Origin: an uncultured Hyphomicrobiales bacterium | Lineage (GTDB): Bacteria; Pseudomonadota; Alphaproteobacteria; Rhizobiales; Rhizobiaceae | Direction of reading: 5' to 3' | Assembly: GCA_943908365.1 (NCBI GenBank) | Contig: CALTTH010000168.1 | Location: 1-5,058 of the forward strand | DNA: 5,058 bases | Shown: positions 1-5,058 of the stretch, piece by piece | Layout of the letters: each line of letters opens with the position of its first letter | How positions within the stretch are numbered: the first letter of the stretch is position 1 | Translations under genes and position numbers: made by a program | Notes under the pieces: model-generated | Told to the model about the DNA's origin: nothing | The model's database searches: none | What the model saw: the letters and a program-made list of their open reading frames with translations, nothing else

Positions 1-29
1 ACCCAACGCAAACCAAGGGAGTACATGAC

Positions 30-455
30 ATGCCAATTCTCTACACAACCAAGGCGACGGCAACCGGTGGCGGACGCGAAGGCAATTCCAAGACCGAAGA
101 CGGTGTGTTGGACGTAACCTTGACGGTTCCAAAGGAACTCGGCGGTAACGGTGCTCACGGCACGAACCCCGAGCAGCTTTTCGCAACCGGTTACTCTGCC
201 TGCTTCCTCGGCGCGCTGCGCGTTGTCGCTGGCAAGGAAAAGGTGAAGCTGCCCGATGAAACGGCAGTGACGGCAAGCGTTGGCGTCGGCTCACGTGAAG
301 ATGGTGGCGGTTTCGGCATTGATGTGTCGCTCAAGGTCAACATCCCGGGCCTCGACAAGGCAACTGCAGAAGATCTCGTGAAGAAGGCGCACATCGTCTG
401 CCCGTATTCGCATGCTCTGCGCACCTCCACGGAAGTGCCGGTTTCGGTTGAATAA
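30..455 (+). CDS. ohr: Ohr-type organic hydroperoxide reductase (OsmC/Ohr superfamily)
   Basis: This cytosolic, thiol-dependent peroxidase reduces organic and fatty-acid hydroperoxides to alcohols and in known members is recycled by lipoylated proteins. The 141-aa product has the usual Ohr length and the signature residues: the peroxidatic cysteine in YSACF (Cys58), the resolving cysteine in VCPYSHA (Cys124), and Arg16 and Glu48, which match the active-site Arg/Glu pair of characterised Ohr proteins. The N-terminus MPILYTTKATATGGG is typical and makes it Ohr rather than OsmC. A purine-rich ribosome site (AAGGGAG, 15-21) precedes the ATG at 30; the ATG at 25 is out of frame. In relatives ohr is controlled by the MarR-type repressor OhrR, often encoded next door; neither ohrR nor the promoter is inside this window. 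Transcription probably ends at the hairpin at 495-531. I am confident in the family and function. Confidence 0.96.
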   Translation: MPILYTTKATATGGGREGNSKTEDGVLDVTLTVPKELGGNGAHGTNPEQLFATGYSACFLGALRVVAGKEKVKLPDETAVTASVGVGSREDGGGFGIDVSLKVNIPGLDKATAEDLVKKAHIVCPYSHALRTSTEVPVSVE

Positions 456-494
456 AGGTTTTGACTGCCATCGTTCAGCTGATGGCGTCTGCTC

Positions 495-531
495 GAGCGG
501 CCGGTTGCCCCCAATCGGCCGTTCTTGTTTT
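495..531 (+). terminator. Rho-independent terminator of ohr
   Basis: The left arm GAGCGGCCGGTTG (495-507) pairs with CAATCGGCCGTTC (512-524), giving 13 pairs with two G-U wobbles around a CCCC loop. A T-rich tail (TTGTTTT) follows, so this fits an intrinsic terminator about 40 bases after the ohr stop codon. A smaller stem, GCCATC (467-472) with GATGGC (481-486), lies just before it and lacks its own T-tract. The T-rich tail also supplies the likely -35 box of the following operon. Confidence 0.82.
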
Positions 532-552
532 CTGAAAGAGATCCGTTATATT
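525..552 (+). promoter_or_regulatory. Predicted sigma-70 promoter of the toxin-antitoxin operon
   Basis: TTGTTT (525-530) as -35 and TATATT (547-552) as -10 are separated by 16 bp, and the antitoxin start codon lies 23 bp beyond the -10. The -10 matches five of six consensus bases and the -35 only three. Two TTTC-n-GAAA palindromic elements, at 529-537 and 554-565, flank the -10. They are candidate operator half-sites for autorepression by the antitoxin, which is the usual control in this family; that role is inference. Confidence 0.5.
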
Positions 553-575
553 CTTTCTCAGGAAAGGATTCGGCG

Positions 576-956
576 ATGAACATTCAGCTCAAGCCCACGG
601 CGGCCTCCCAAGAGGGGAGGGTGATCACGAAAGCCGCTCTCGCCGCGTCGGAGCGACTTGGCCTGACCGCAGCACGCCTTTCAGATATTCTCGGTATTTC
701 CGCGCCCACTGTATCAAGGATGAAGAGGCAGGATTTTTGTTTGGGGCCTGGTAGCAAGCCATTTGAACTTGCCGTGCTTCTGATCCGTGTTTTCCGCTCG
801 CTCGACGCCATCGTCGGCGGGGATGACATAGTCTCGCGTGCCTGGCTTCAAAACCACAATGACGCGCTCGCGGGCGTGCCTGCCGAGAAACTCACCTCGA
901 TCACCGGATTGCTCGATGTCCTTTCCTACCTGGACGCCAGACGCGCTCCGCTCTGA
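576..956 (+). CDS. Xre/MbcA/ParS-type antitoxin (DUF2384 toxin-binding domain)
   Basis: This is the antitoxin half of a RES-Xre type II toxin-antitoxin pair. Antitoxins of this kind bind and block the RES toxin with their C-terminal domain and repress their own operon. The 126-aa protein has a helix-turn-helix at about residues 31-50 (LTAARLSDILGISAPTVSRM) and a DUF2384-like C-terminal domain at about 70-123, seen as the conserved RAWLQNHNDALAGVPAEKL segment, a glycine-bearing turn (SITG) and a terminal LSYLDA helix. I chose the ATG at 576 because AGGAAAGG (560-567) lies at good spacing and family N-termini align there; an in-frame ATG at 525 sits inside the ohr terminator tail and would precede the predicted transcription start. 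Its last 41 bases overlap the toxin gene in another frame, which implies coupled translation. The toxin next door makes the assignment firm. Confidence 0.9.
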   Translation: MNIQLKPTAASQEGRVITKAALAASERLGLTAARLSDILGISAPTVSRMKRQDFCLGPGSKPFELAVLLIRVFRSLDAIVGGDDIVSRAWLQNHNDALAGVPAEKLTSITGLLDVLSYLDARRAPL

Positions 957-1680
957 AAGCCGTCCGTCATCAGGACGCTGGTGGCGCCTCGTCGAGGCGC
1001 AGCACCGTGTATCGACCATGAAGCTCGTCGATACCGTTGATGAGCAATCTCTGCTTGAAGATATTCTGGAAAACAGCAAGCGGCGCTTTCCGCCGGAATG
1101 CGAAGGCCTCGATTATCTGCTGGCGACACCCTTCCGCTATGATTCTGCCTATCCCTACGGCTCCCGCTTCCGTCGAGCAGGCTTTACCAAGGGCGTCTTT
1201 TACGCCGCCAAGAAAATAGAGACAGCGCTGGCCGAAATGGCTTTCTACCGCTTGCTGTTCTATGTCGAGTCACCTGCAACGCCCATGCCAGTCAATGCAG
1301 CCGAATACACCGCTTTTGCTGCAGATATTCAGACGGATGCGGCAATCGATTTGACCAAGCCTGCGCTATCGCGCGATGCTTCTCTCTGGACCGACCTCAA
1401 CGATTACGCACCATGCCAGGCTTTGGCAGATGCGGCGCGGGAGGCGGACCTTCAGGCAATTCTCTATCGCTCGGTGCGCGATCCTGGAAAAGGCAAGAAC
1501 ATCGCGCTGTTGACGCCACTCGGCTTCAAGTCGAAGCGTCCAGTGGCTCGCTCCAGCTGGCGCATTCGCCTGTCGAAAATGGGCATACAGGCGCTGTGCG
1601 AGCAGCCGGTCCAGCGTATCGGCTTTTCCGTGAGCGATTTTTCCGCCGATCCGCGAATTGCTAGACTTCTGAAGGTCTGA
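916..1680 (+). CDS. RES-domain toxin of a type II toxin-antitoxin system
   Basis: RES toxins act on NAD+ (hydrolysis or phosphorolysis, as in Pseudomonas putida Res and mycobacterial MbcT) or, for Sinorhizobium ParT, modify phosphoribosyl pyrophosphate synthetase; which applies here cannot be told from sequence. From the ATG at 916 the product is 254 aa. Candidate active-site residues, by motif, are Arg84 (SRFRRAG), Tyr96 (VFYAA), Glu107 (ETALAEM) and Ser186 (LYRSVRDPGKG), so the toxin looks intact. It is a long RES form, with an N-terminal segment WRLVEAQHRVSTMKLVDT (about 23-40) that I recall from rhizobial relatives. That segment argues against the downstream ATG at 1018, which would delete half of it; an ATG at 838 is possible but places more of the start inside the antitoxin. 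There is no clear Shine-Dalgarno at 916, consistent with translational coupling to the overlapping antitoxin. The gene ends 22 bases from a convergent acetyltransferase gene. Confidence 0.9.
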   Translation: MSFPTWTPDALRSESRPSSGRWWRLVEAQHRVSTMKLVDTVDEQSLLEDILENSKRRFPPECEGLDYLLATPFRYDSAYPYGSRFRRAGFTKGVFYAAKKIETALAEMAFYRLLFYVESPATPMPVNAAEYTAFAADIQTDAAIDLTKPALSRDASLWTDLNDYAPCQALADAAREADLQAILYRSVRDPGKGKNIALLTPLGFKSKRPVARSSWRIRLSKMGIQALCEQPVQRIGFSVSDFSADPRIARLLKV

Positions 1681-1702
1681 CCCGCAATGAGGATCGCTTC
1701 AA

Positions 1703-2269
1703 TTATCTCGACGCAGGTTCATTCCATTCGGATTTGAGGATGGCGTAGATGAACTCATCGCCCCACACCCCGTTGAAGCGGTCATTCTGAATGAGGTGGG
1801 CCTCTTTGCGCATCTTCAGCCGCTCTACAATGCCGATCGAGCCTTGGTTCTGTGCATCCAGTCTCGCGAAAATCCGGTGATAGCCGAGGTCCGCAAAGCC
1901 GAGATCGATCATGGCACGCACCGCTTCCGTGGCGTAACCTTTGCCCCCATAAGCCGGGTTGAAGATATAACCGACCTCCGCCTGCAACGCCTCCGTGCTG
2001 GCGATCTTCAGAAGAACTTCACCGAGGAGCGCGCCATCGTCGCGACGCGTCACCGCCAGCCGCAGAACATCACCGTCCTTATCGAACGGAGCTGAGAGGA
2101 CGGTATCGAATTGCGTCCTTAGCACATCGCCGCTTGGCGCGTCTGCATAGAGAAACCGATAGACCTCAGAACGGCTGTGATAATCGGCATAGGCGCTGAA
2201 ATCGGCAGGTACGAAACGGCGAAGAACAAGGCGCTCGGTTTCTACCGGCAGTGGAATGGAGGTGATCAT
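1703..2269 (-). CDS. GNAT-family N-acetyltransferase, RimJ/RimL type
   Basis: This protein likely transfers an acetyl group from acetyl-CoA to an amino group of an unknown substrate; relatives acetylate ribosomal protein N-termini, antibiotics or small amines. The 188-aa length is normal for the Acetyltransf_3 group. It opens with the typical beta-1 strand and helix (ETERLVLRRFVPADFSAY, about 10-27), has the central strand LGEVLLKI (82-89), and carries the acetyl-CoA pyrophosphate-binding loop YGGKGYATEA (107-116), followed by ARLDAQNQGSIGIVERL (135-151). The usual glycine after ERL (ERLGM) is lysine here (Lys152). The start is supported by AGGGAG on the minus strand (2274-2279), four bases upstream of the coding start region. 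It is convergent with the toxin gene and lies downstream of the ATPase on the same strand, but the 210-bp gap suggests its own transcript. The substrate is not predictable. Confidence 0.88.
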   Translation of the reverse strand: MITSIPLPVETERLVLRRFVPADFSAYADYHSRSEVYRFLYADAPSGDVLRTQFDTVLSAPFDKDGDVLRLAVTRRDDGALLGEVLLKIASTEALQAEVGYIFNPAYGGKGYATEAVRAMIDLGFADLGYHRIFARLDAQNQGSIGIVERLKMRKEAHLIQNDRFNGVWGDEFIYAILKSEWNEPASR

Positions 2270-2282
2270 GCGTCTCCCTGGA

Positions 2283-2329
2283 GCATGGTCCGCCCAAAAC
2301 CGTGCACTGGTTTTGCGATAACGACATGC
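2283..2329. repeat. Rhizobial interspersed palindromic repeat
   Basis: This is an imperfect palindrome with outer arms GCATG (2283-2287) and CATGC (2325-2329), and inner arms CAAAACC (2295-2301) and GGTTTTG (2309-2315) around the loop GTGCACT. Its right half, TTTTGCGATAACGACATGC, matches from memory a short element scattered between genes in Rhizobiaceae and relatives. The left half is more degenerate. It lies just upstream of the acetyltransferase ribosome site and would fold in that gene's leader if transcription starts above it. The family identity is recalled, not searched. Confidence 0.7.
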
Positions 2330-2411
2330 GACAAAAACAAACTGAAGTTAAGGCACCGACTGAAAGATCGCGACCCGCTTTGAAGCGATGAGGGCCTCGG
2401 CCTATCTGGTG

Positions 2412-2443
2412 GCCGGGGCGAGCTCAGACAAGCGGACCCCGGC
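2412..2443. other. GC-rich stem-loop in the ATPase-acetyltransferase gap
   Basis: GCCGGGG (2412-2418) pairs perfectly with CCCCGGC (2437-2443) across an 18-base loop. It lies about 40 bases past the ATPase stop codon. On the plus strand it is followed by GTTTTCC, but no plus-strand gene precedes it. On the minus strand, where a terminator for the ATPase would be needed, no T-tract follows. It may still slow or stabilise the 3' end of the ATPase transcript. The rest of the 2270-2479 gap shows no convincing gene. Confidence 0.4.
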
Positions 2444-2479
2444 GTTTTCCTCACATGTCGGTGGAAGGGAGGCGCAAAA

Positions 2480-4045
2480 TCAGCGGCGCAGGCTTCCCAG
2501 AATGCCGCGAACCAAGGCGCGCCCGACGGAGGTCGCGACGGAGCGAGCGGCACTTTTCATCGCGGCCTCGATCACCGTTTCGCGCTGGTAACCACTGGTG
2601 CGTCTGCCGCCGCCGGTCGTCGATGCCTGCTTCGGCTCCTCGTCGCCAAAGCCGGGCAGCTTCCAGCGGCCCGAGGCACTGTCGGGCTGCCCGCTTTCCT
2701 GCTCTTCTGCCGCACGCTTGGCAGCTTCCGCCTCGGCGGCTTTGCGGGCGCGTTCGCCCAGAATTTCGAAAGCGGATTCGCGATCGATGTCCTGGTCGTA
2801 AAGACCGGCCACCGGGCTGGACGCCATGAGGCTACGGCGCTCATCGTCGGTCACGGGGCCGACCCGACCGGACGGCGGACGCACCAGCGTGCGCTCCACG
2901 ATGGAGGGTGCGCCCTTATCCTGCAGGGTGGAGACCAGCGCCTCGCCGGTACCGAGCGTGGTGATCGCCTCAGCGGTGCTGAAGGCGGGATTTTGGCGAA
3001 ACGTGTCGGCGGCTGTCTTCACGGCCTTCTGCTCACGCGGCGTGTAGGCGCGAAGCGCATGCTGCACGCGATTGCCGAGCTGTGCGAGGACCGTTTCCGG
3101 AACATCGAGCGGGTTCTGCGTCACGAAATAGACACCAACGCCCTTGGAGCGGATAAGGCGGACCACCTGTTCGACGCGCTCGATCAGCACGCGCGGCGCA
3201 TCGTTGAAAAGAAGATGCGCTTCATCGAAGAAGAAGACGAGCTTCGGCTTGGCCGGATCGCCCACTTCTGGCAGCTCTTCGAAGAGTTCGGAAAGCATCC
3301 ACAGCAGGAAGGTGCCGTAGAGGCGAGGGTTCATCATCAATTTGTCGGCGGCGAGAACAGAAATCACCCCACGCCCGTCGCTGGTGGTACGCATGATGTC
3401 GGCAATTTTCAGCGCCGGCTCACCGAAGAAGTGCTGTGCGCCTTGCTGTTCGAGCACCAGCAGACCCCGCTGCAACGAGCCCACGGAGGACTTCGAAATC
3501 AGCCCGAATTGGCTGGAGAGTTCGCTTGCGTGCTCGCCCATATAATTCAGCAGCGACTGCAGATCTTTCAGATCGAGAAGCGGCAAGCCGCCTTGGTCGG
3601 CGATCTTGAAGGCGATGTTGAGGACGCCTTCCTGTGCTTCCGAGGCATCCATCAACCGTGCGAGAAGCAGAGGGCCCATCTCGGCGATTGTGGCGCGAAC
3701 ACGGTGGCCTTTTTCACCATAGAGGTCCCAGAAGATCACCGGAAACTGCTCGAAGGAAAGGTCGGAAAAGCCGATCTGTTCGGCACGCTTGGTGACCCAG
3801 TCCTTGGCTTCGCCGGGCTTGGCAATGCCGGAAAGATCGCCCTTGATATCGGCGCAGAAAACCGGGACGCCGGCTTTCGCAAAGCCTTCCGCCAGCACTT
3901 GCAAGGAAACGGTCTTGCCCGTGCCGGTGGCGCCGGTGATCAGACCGTGGCGATTACCGAAACGAAGATCAAGATATTCGCCCTTGTTGAGGCTGTCGTC
4001 CGGGTTGCGGCTCGTGCCGATATAGAGCTTTCCGTCCTGCAGCAT
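2480..4045 (-). CDS. HerA/YjgR-like P-loop ATPase (DUF853 family)
   Basis: This is an additional-strand-catalytic-glutamate type P-loop ATPase of the HerA/FtsK clade, related to E. coli YjgR; the cellular role of the family is not established. The 521-aa product has a Walker A motif GATGTGKT (38-45), the segment DIKGDLSG (66-73), a Walker B strand LVFFFDEAH (269-277) with Asp274-Glu275, a sensor-like VTQNP (308-312) and the conserved GNRVQHALRAYTPRE (324-338), whose arginines may act across subunits of a hexameric ring (family inference). Residues about 430-455 are an Ala/Glu/Arg-rich likely coiled coil, followed by a Gly/Ser/Arg-rich linker and a basic C-terminal helix. No membrane segment or signal peptide is apparent. 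The start is supported by GGGAAGGA upstream on the minus strand. No nuclease partner such as NurA lies nearby, so it is unlikely to be part of a HerA-NurA or HerA-based defence operon. Confidence 0.92.
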   Translation of the reverse strand: MLQDGKLYIGTSRNPDDSLNKGEYLDLRFGNRHGLITGATGTGKTVSLQVLAEGFAKAGVPVFCADIKGDLSGIAKPGEAKDWVTKRAEQIGFSDLSFEQFPVIFWDLYGEKGHRVRATIAEMGPLLLARLMDASEAQEGVLNIAFKIADQGGLPLLDLKDLQSLLNYMGEHASELSSQFGLISKSSVGSLQRGLLVLEQQGAQHFFGEPALKIADIMRTTSDGRGVISVLAADKLMMNPRLYGTFLLWMLSELFEELPEVGDPAKPKLVFFFDEAHLLFNDAPRVLIERVEQVVRLIRSKGVGVYFVTQNPLDVPETVLAQLGNRVQHALRAYTPREQKAVKTAADTFRQNPAFSTAEAITTLGTGEALVSTLQDKGAPSIVERTLVRPPSGRVGPVTDDERRSLMASSPVAGLYDQDIDRESAFEILGERARKAAEAEAAKRAAEEQESGQPDSASGRWKLPGFGDEEPKQASTTGGGRRTSGYQRETVIEAAMKSAARSVATSVGRALVRGILGSLRR

Positions 4046-4099
4046 CTGGCGATCCTTCCCAATGATCCGGGCAGCGGCGCCCCTTTTTTCGATTTCCGC

Positions 4100-4134
4100 A
4101 TTATACTTATAGGAACTGTTTTAGCCCTCAACAA
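4100..4134 (-). promoter_or_regulatory. Predicted promoter of the ATPase gene
   Basis: On the minus strand a perfect TATAAT lies at 4100-4105, with an overlapping TATAAG at 4106-4111. TTGTTG at 4129-4134 is 17 bp from TATAAG, and TTGAGG at 4126-4131 is 20 bp from TATAAT. Either pair gives a leader of roughly 50 bases before the ATG. The -10 is good and the -35 weak. Confidence 0.45.
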
Positions 4135-4217
4135 CTGTTTGATAAGGTTGAAAAGAGCGGATCGAAAAACCTTTGTTGCAAGGGGCTGCGCGGTCTTGAG
4201 TCTGTGTTTTAATTGTT

Positions 4218-4237
4218 TTACGTTGACGTGAACGTAA
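4218..4237. promoter_or_regulatory. Inverted repeat, candidate operator of the 4260 gene
   Basis: TTACGTT (4218-4224) and AACGTAA (4231-4237) are perfect inverted arms around GACGTG. The ACGT-n-AACGTAA style resembles operators of MerR-family regulators such as LiuR in proteobacteria. It sits 22 bases before the start codon and overlaps possible promoter boxes (TTGTTT 4213-4218 with TAATTT 4235-4240, 16 bp apart; or TTGAGT 4196-4201 with TACGTT 4219-4224, 17 bp apart). The palindrome is seen directly; the regulator is inference. Confidence 0.5.
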
Positions 4238-4259
4238 TTTCGCATTCAGGAGGAAGTTT

Positions 4260-4652
4260 ATGAGCGAAATCGTAACCCAGGTTGCAGACAGAGTGGGCAT
4301 TGCGCCGGATAAGGCGGAAAAGGCTCTCGGCATGATGCTGGGCTTCCTCCAGCGCGAAGCCGATGACGCCGCCGTTGCCAAGATGATCGAATCGATCCCC
4401 GGCGCGCCGGATCTCGTTGCTCGCTTCAATGGCGAAGGCCAGGGCGGCGGTGGACTGCTCGGTGGCTTGATGAGCGCGATCGGTGGCGGTGGTATCATGG
4501 GTCTCGGCCAGCAGCTGATGAGCCAGGGCCTTGGCATGGGGGAAATCTCGGCGCTTGCCAAGACCACCATTTCGATTGCGCGCCAGCATGCCGGCGACGA
4601 GGTCGTGGACAAGGTGATCGCGTCCGTACCAGGCCTCAGCCAGTTCGCCTAA
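4260..4652 (+). CDS. Small glycine-rich protein, DUF2267/DUF2780-like
   Basis: The function is unknown. The 130-aa protein has an N-terminal helical part (about 1-56, with IAPDKAEKALGMMLGFLQ), a Gly/Met/Leu-rich middle (about 58-94, with repeated GGGG runs), and a C-terminal helical part (95-130) ending in VIASVPGLSQFA. The motif K-x-I-x-S-x-PG occurs in both halves, at 41-48 (KMIESIPG) and 118-125 (KVIASVPG), which suggests an internal duplication. This organisation matches rhizobial proteins that I recall being annotated DUF2267 or DUF2780 (VcgC/VcgE). There is no signal peptide, and the glycine-rich middle is too broken to call a membrane helix. A strong ribosome site AGGAGG (4248-4253), six bases before the ATG, predicts good translation. 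It is divergent from the ATPase gene, and a perfect inverted repeat lies in its promoter. The reading frame is more secure than the family name. Confidence 0.82.
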   Translation: MSEIVTQVADRVGIAPDKAEKALGMMLGFLQREADDAAVAKMIESIPGAPDLVARFNGEGQGGGGLLGGLMSAIGGGGIMGLGQQLMSQGLGMGEISALAKTTISIARQHAGDEVVDKVIASVPGLSQFA

Positions 4653-4667
4653 TCGGCCAGACAATTT

Positions 4668-4697
4668 GAAGCGCTCCCATTGGAAGCGCTTCCATTA
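4668..4697. terminator. Tandem 15-bp repeat forming a hairpin between convergent genes
   Basis: GAAGCGCTCCCATTG (4668-4682) is followed directly by GAAGCGCTTCCATTA (4683-4697), differing at two positions. The arms GAAGCGCT (4668-4675) and AGCGCTTC (4685-4692) pair across nine bases, and ATTATTT follows on the plus strand. By position it is a plausible terminator for the 4260 gene and perhaps for the facing regulator, though the T-tract is weak. The second copy contains a perfect 14-bp palindrome, TGGAAGCGCTTCCA (4681-4694), which also resembles a LacI-family operator. Confidence 0.5.
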
Positions 4698-4708
4698 TTT
4701 CAGGCCCG

Positions 4709-5058
4709 TTATTTGAGGCGTGGGGACTGCTCTTCAAAGGCTTTCCGCGCCTTTTCTATTTCCGCGTGATGCGTCTCGGCCCATATCCACACGCCGCAAA
4801 AGGCGCTGCCCAGCGTCTTGCCGAGATGTGTCAGGCCGTAATCCACATGTGGCGGGATGACCGGGTGCACGGTGCGTTTGACCAGCCCATCGCACTCCAT
4901 CTGCCTCAGCGTCTTGGTCAACATCTTCTGACTGATATCGCCAACGACCTTGCCGATCTGCGTGAAGCGCATCGTCCCATGCTCTTCCAGAGCCTCAAGG
5001 ATCAACATCGTCCACTTGTCCGCCACCTTGGCGATGATGTCCTGAACCAGCGCCTCAA
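4709..5058 (-). CDS. HxlR-family winged-helix transcriptional regulator (5' end outside window)
   Basis: This is a DNA-binding regulator of the HxlR type, a MarR-like winged-helix family that often controls an adjacent, divergently transcribed oxidoreductase or transporter gene. The open frame runs to the right edge: 115 residues are visible and the first codons are missing. A GTG at 5024-5026 is in frame, but it falls inside the conserved opening EALVQDIIAKVADKWTMLIL, so it is not the real start. The helix-turn-helix region reads MRFTQIGKVVGDISQKMLTK, followed by TLRQMECDGLV and the wing PVIPPHVDYGLTHLG; all are family hallmarks. Two cysteines are visible, in QMECDGL and SAFCGVW; some relatives sense thiol oxidants or aldehydes through cysteines, but the N-terminal cysteine often used is outside the window. 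The gene it controls is not visible. Confidence 0.9.
   Translation of the reverse strand, partial: EALVQDIIAKVADKWTMLILEALEEHGTMRFTQIGKVVGDISQKMLTKTLRQMECDGLVKRTVHPVIPPHVDYGLTHLGKTLGSAFCGVWIWAETHHAEIEKARKAFEEQSPRLK

Noticed and set aside
1..29. An OhrR operator upstream of ohr.
   Set aside because: Only 29 bases precede the gene and they contain the ribosome site but no OhrR-like palindrome; any operator lies outside the window.
838..915. Extending the RES toxin to the ATG at 838.
   Set aside because: The 26 added residues fall wholly within the antitoxin coding sequence and read as out-of-frame translation; the ATG at 916 leaves the family-like N-terminus. It cannot be fully excluded.
2177..2591. 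Short plus-strand open frames across the gap between the acetyltransferase and ATPase genes.
   Set aside because: They lack ribosome sites and recognisable protein features, and mostly overlap the two real minus-strand genes or the palindromic repeat.
2480..4045. A HerA-based anti-phage defence module.
   Set aside because: The ATPase is HerA-like, but no nuclease, SIR2, NurA or other defence partner is adjacent, and the neighbours are unrelated, divergent or far. DUF853 ATPases are widespread as solitary chromosomal genes.
2993..4231. A 412-codon open frame on the plus strand.
   Set aside because: It is antisense to most of the DUF853 ATPase gene, whose Walker motifs are unmistakable on the minus strand. 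The antisense product is compositionally odd and matches no family I know; it is a codon-bias shadow.
4121..4664. Two overlapping minus-strand frames of 163 and 148 codons opposite the small glycine-rich gene.
   Set aside because: The plus-strand gene has a perfect ribosome site and a recognisable family pattern. The minus frames are Pro/Ser- or His-rich shadows with no support.

Overview
This window looks like chromosomal sequence from an alphaproteobacterium of the Rhizobiales, most likely Rhizobiaceae (Agrobacterium or Rhizobium). The signs are moderately high G+C coding sequence, protein sequences typical of that group, and a copy of the interspersed palindrome ending in TTTTGCGATAACGACATGC that is common between rhizobial genes. 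The genus is an inference from memory; no search was run.

Layout, left to right: (1) 30-455 (+) a complete Ohr thiol peroxidase with both catalytic cysteines, followed by a strong intrinsic terminator at 495-531. (2) 576-956 and 916-1680 (+) a two-gene type II toxin-antitoxin operon, with an Xre/MbcA/ParS-type (DUF2384) antitoxin followed by an overlapping RES-domain toxin. Its promoter overlaps the T-rich tail of the ohr terminator. (3) 1703-2269 (-) a RimJ/RimL-type GNAT acetyltransferase, convergent with the toxin. (4) 2270-2479, a 210-bp gap holding the rhizobial palindrome and a GC-rich stem-loop. (5) 2480-4045 (-) a HerA/YjgR-like (DUF853) P-loop ATPase. (6) 4046-4259, a divergent promoter region with a -10 box for the ATPase and a perfect 7-bp inverted repeat just before the next gene. 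(7) 4260-4652 (+) a small glycine-rich protein of the DUF2267/DUF2780 type, unknown function. (8) 4653-4708, a short convergent gap with a 15-bp tandem repeat that folds as a hairpin. (9) 4709 to the right edge (-) an HxlR-family regulator whose start lies outside the window.

The only obvious functional unit is the toxin-antitoxin pair. The others look like independent housekeeping or stress genes: peroxide detoxification, an acetyltransferase, an ATPase of unclear role and a redox- or effector-type regulator. I saw no RNA genes, CRISPR arrays, insertion sequences or prophage genes. I do not see a convincing undescribed system. The points most worth a second look are the terminator/promoter overlap ahead of the toxin-antitoxin operon, the MerR-like inverted repeat at 4218-4237, the tandem palindrome at 4668-4697, and the internal duplication in the small protein at 4260-4652.
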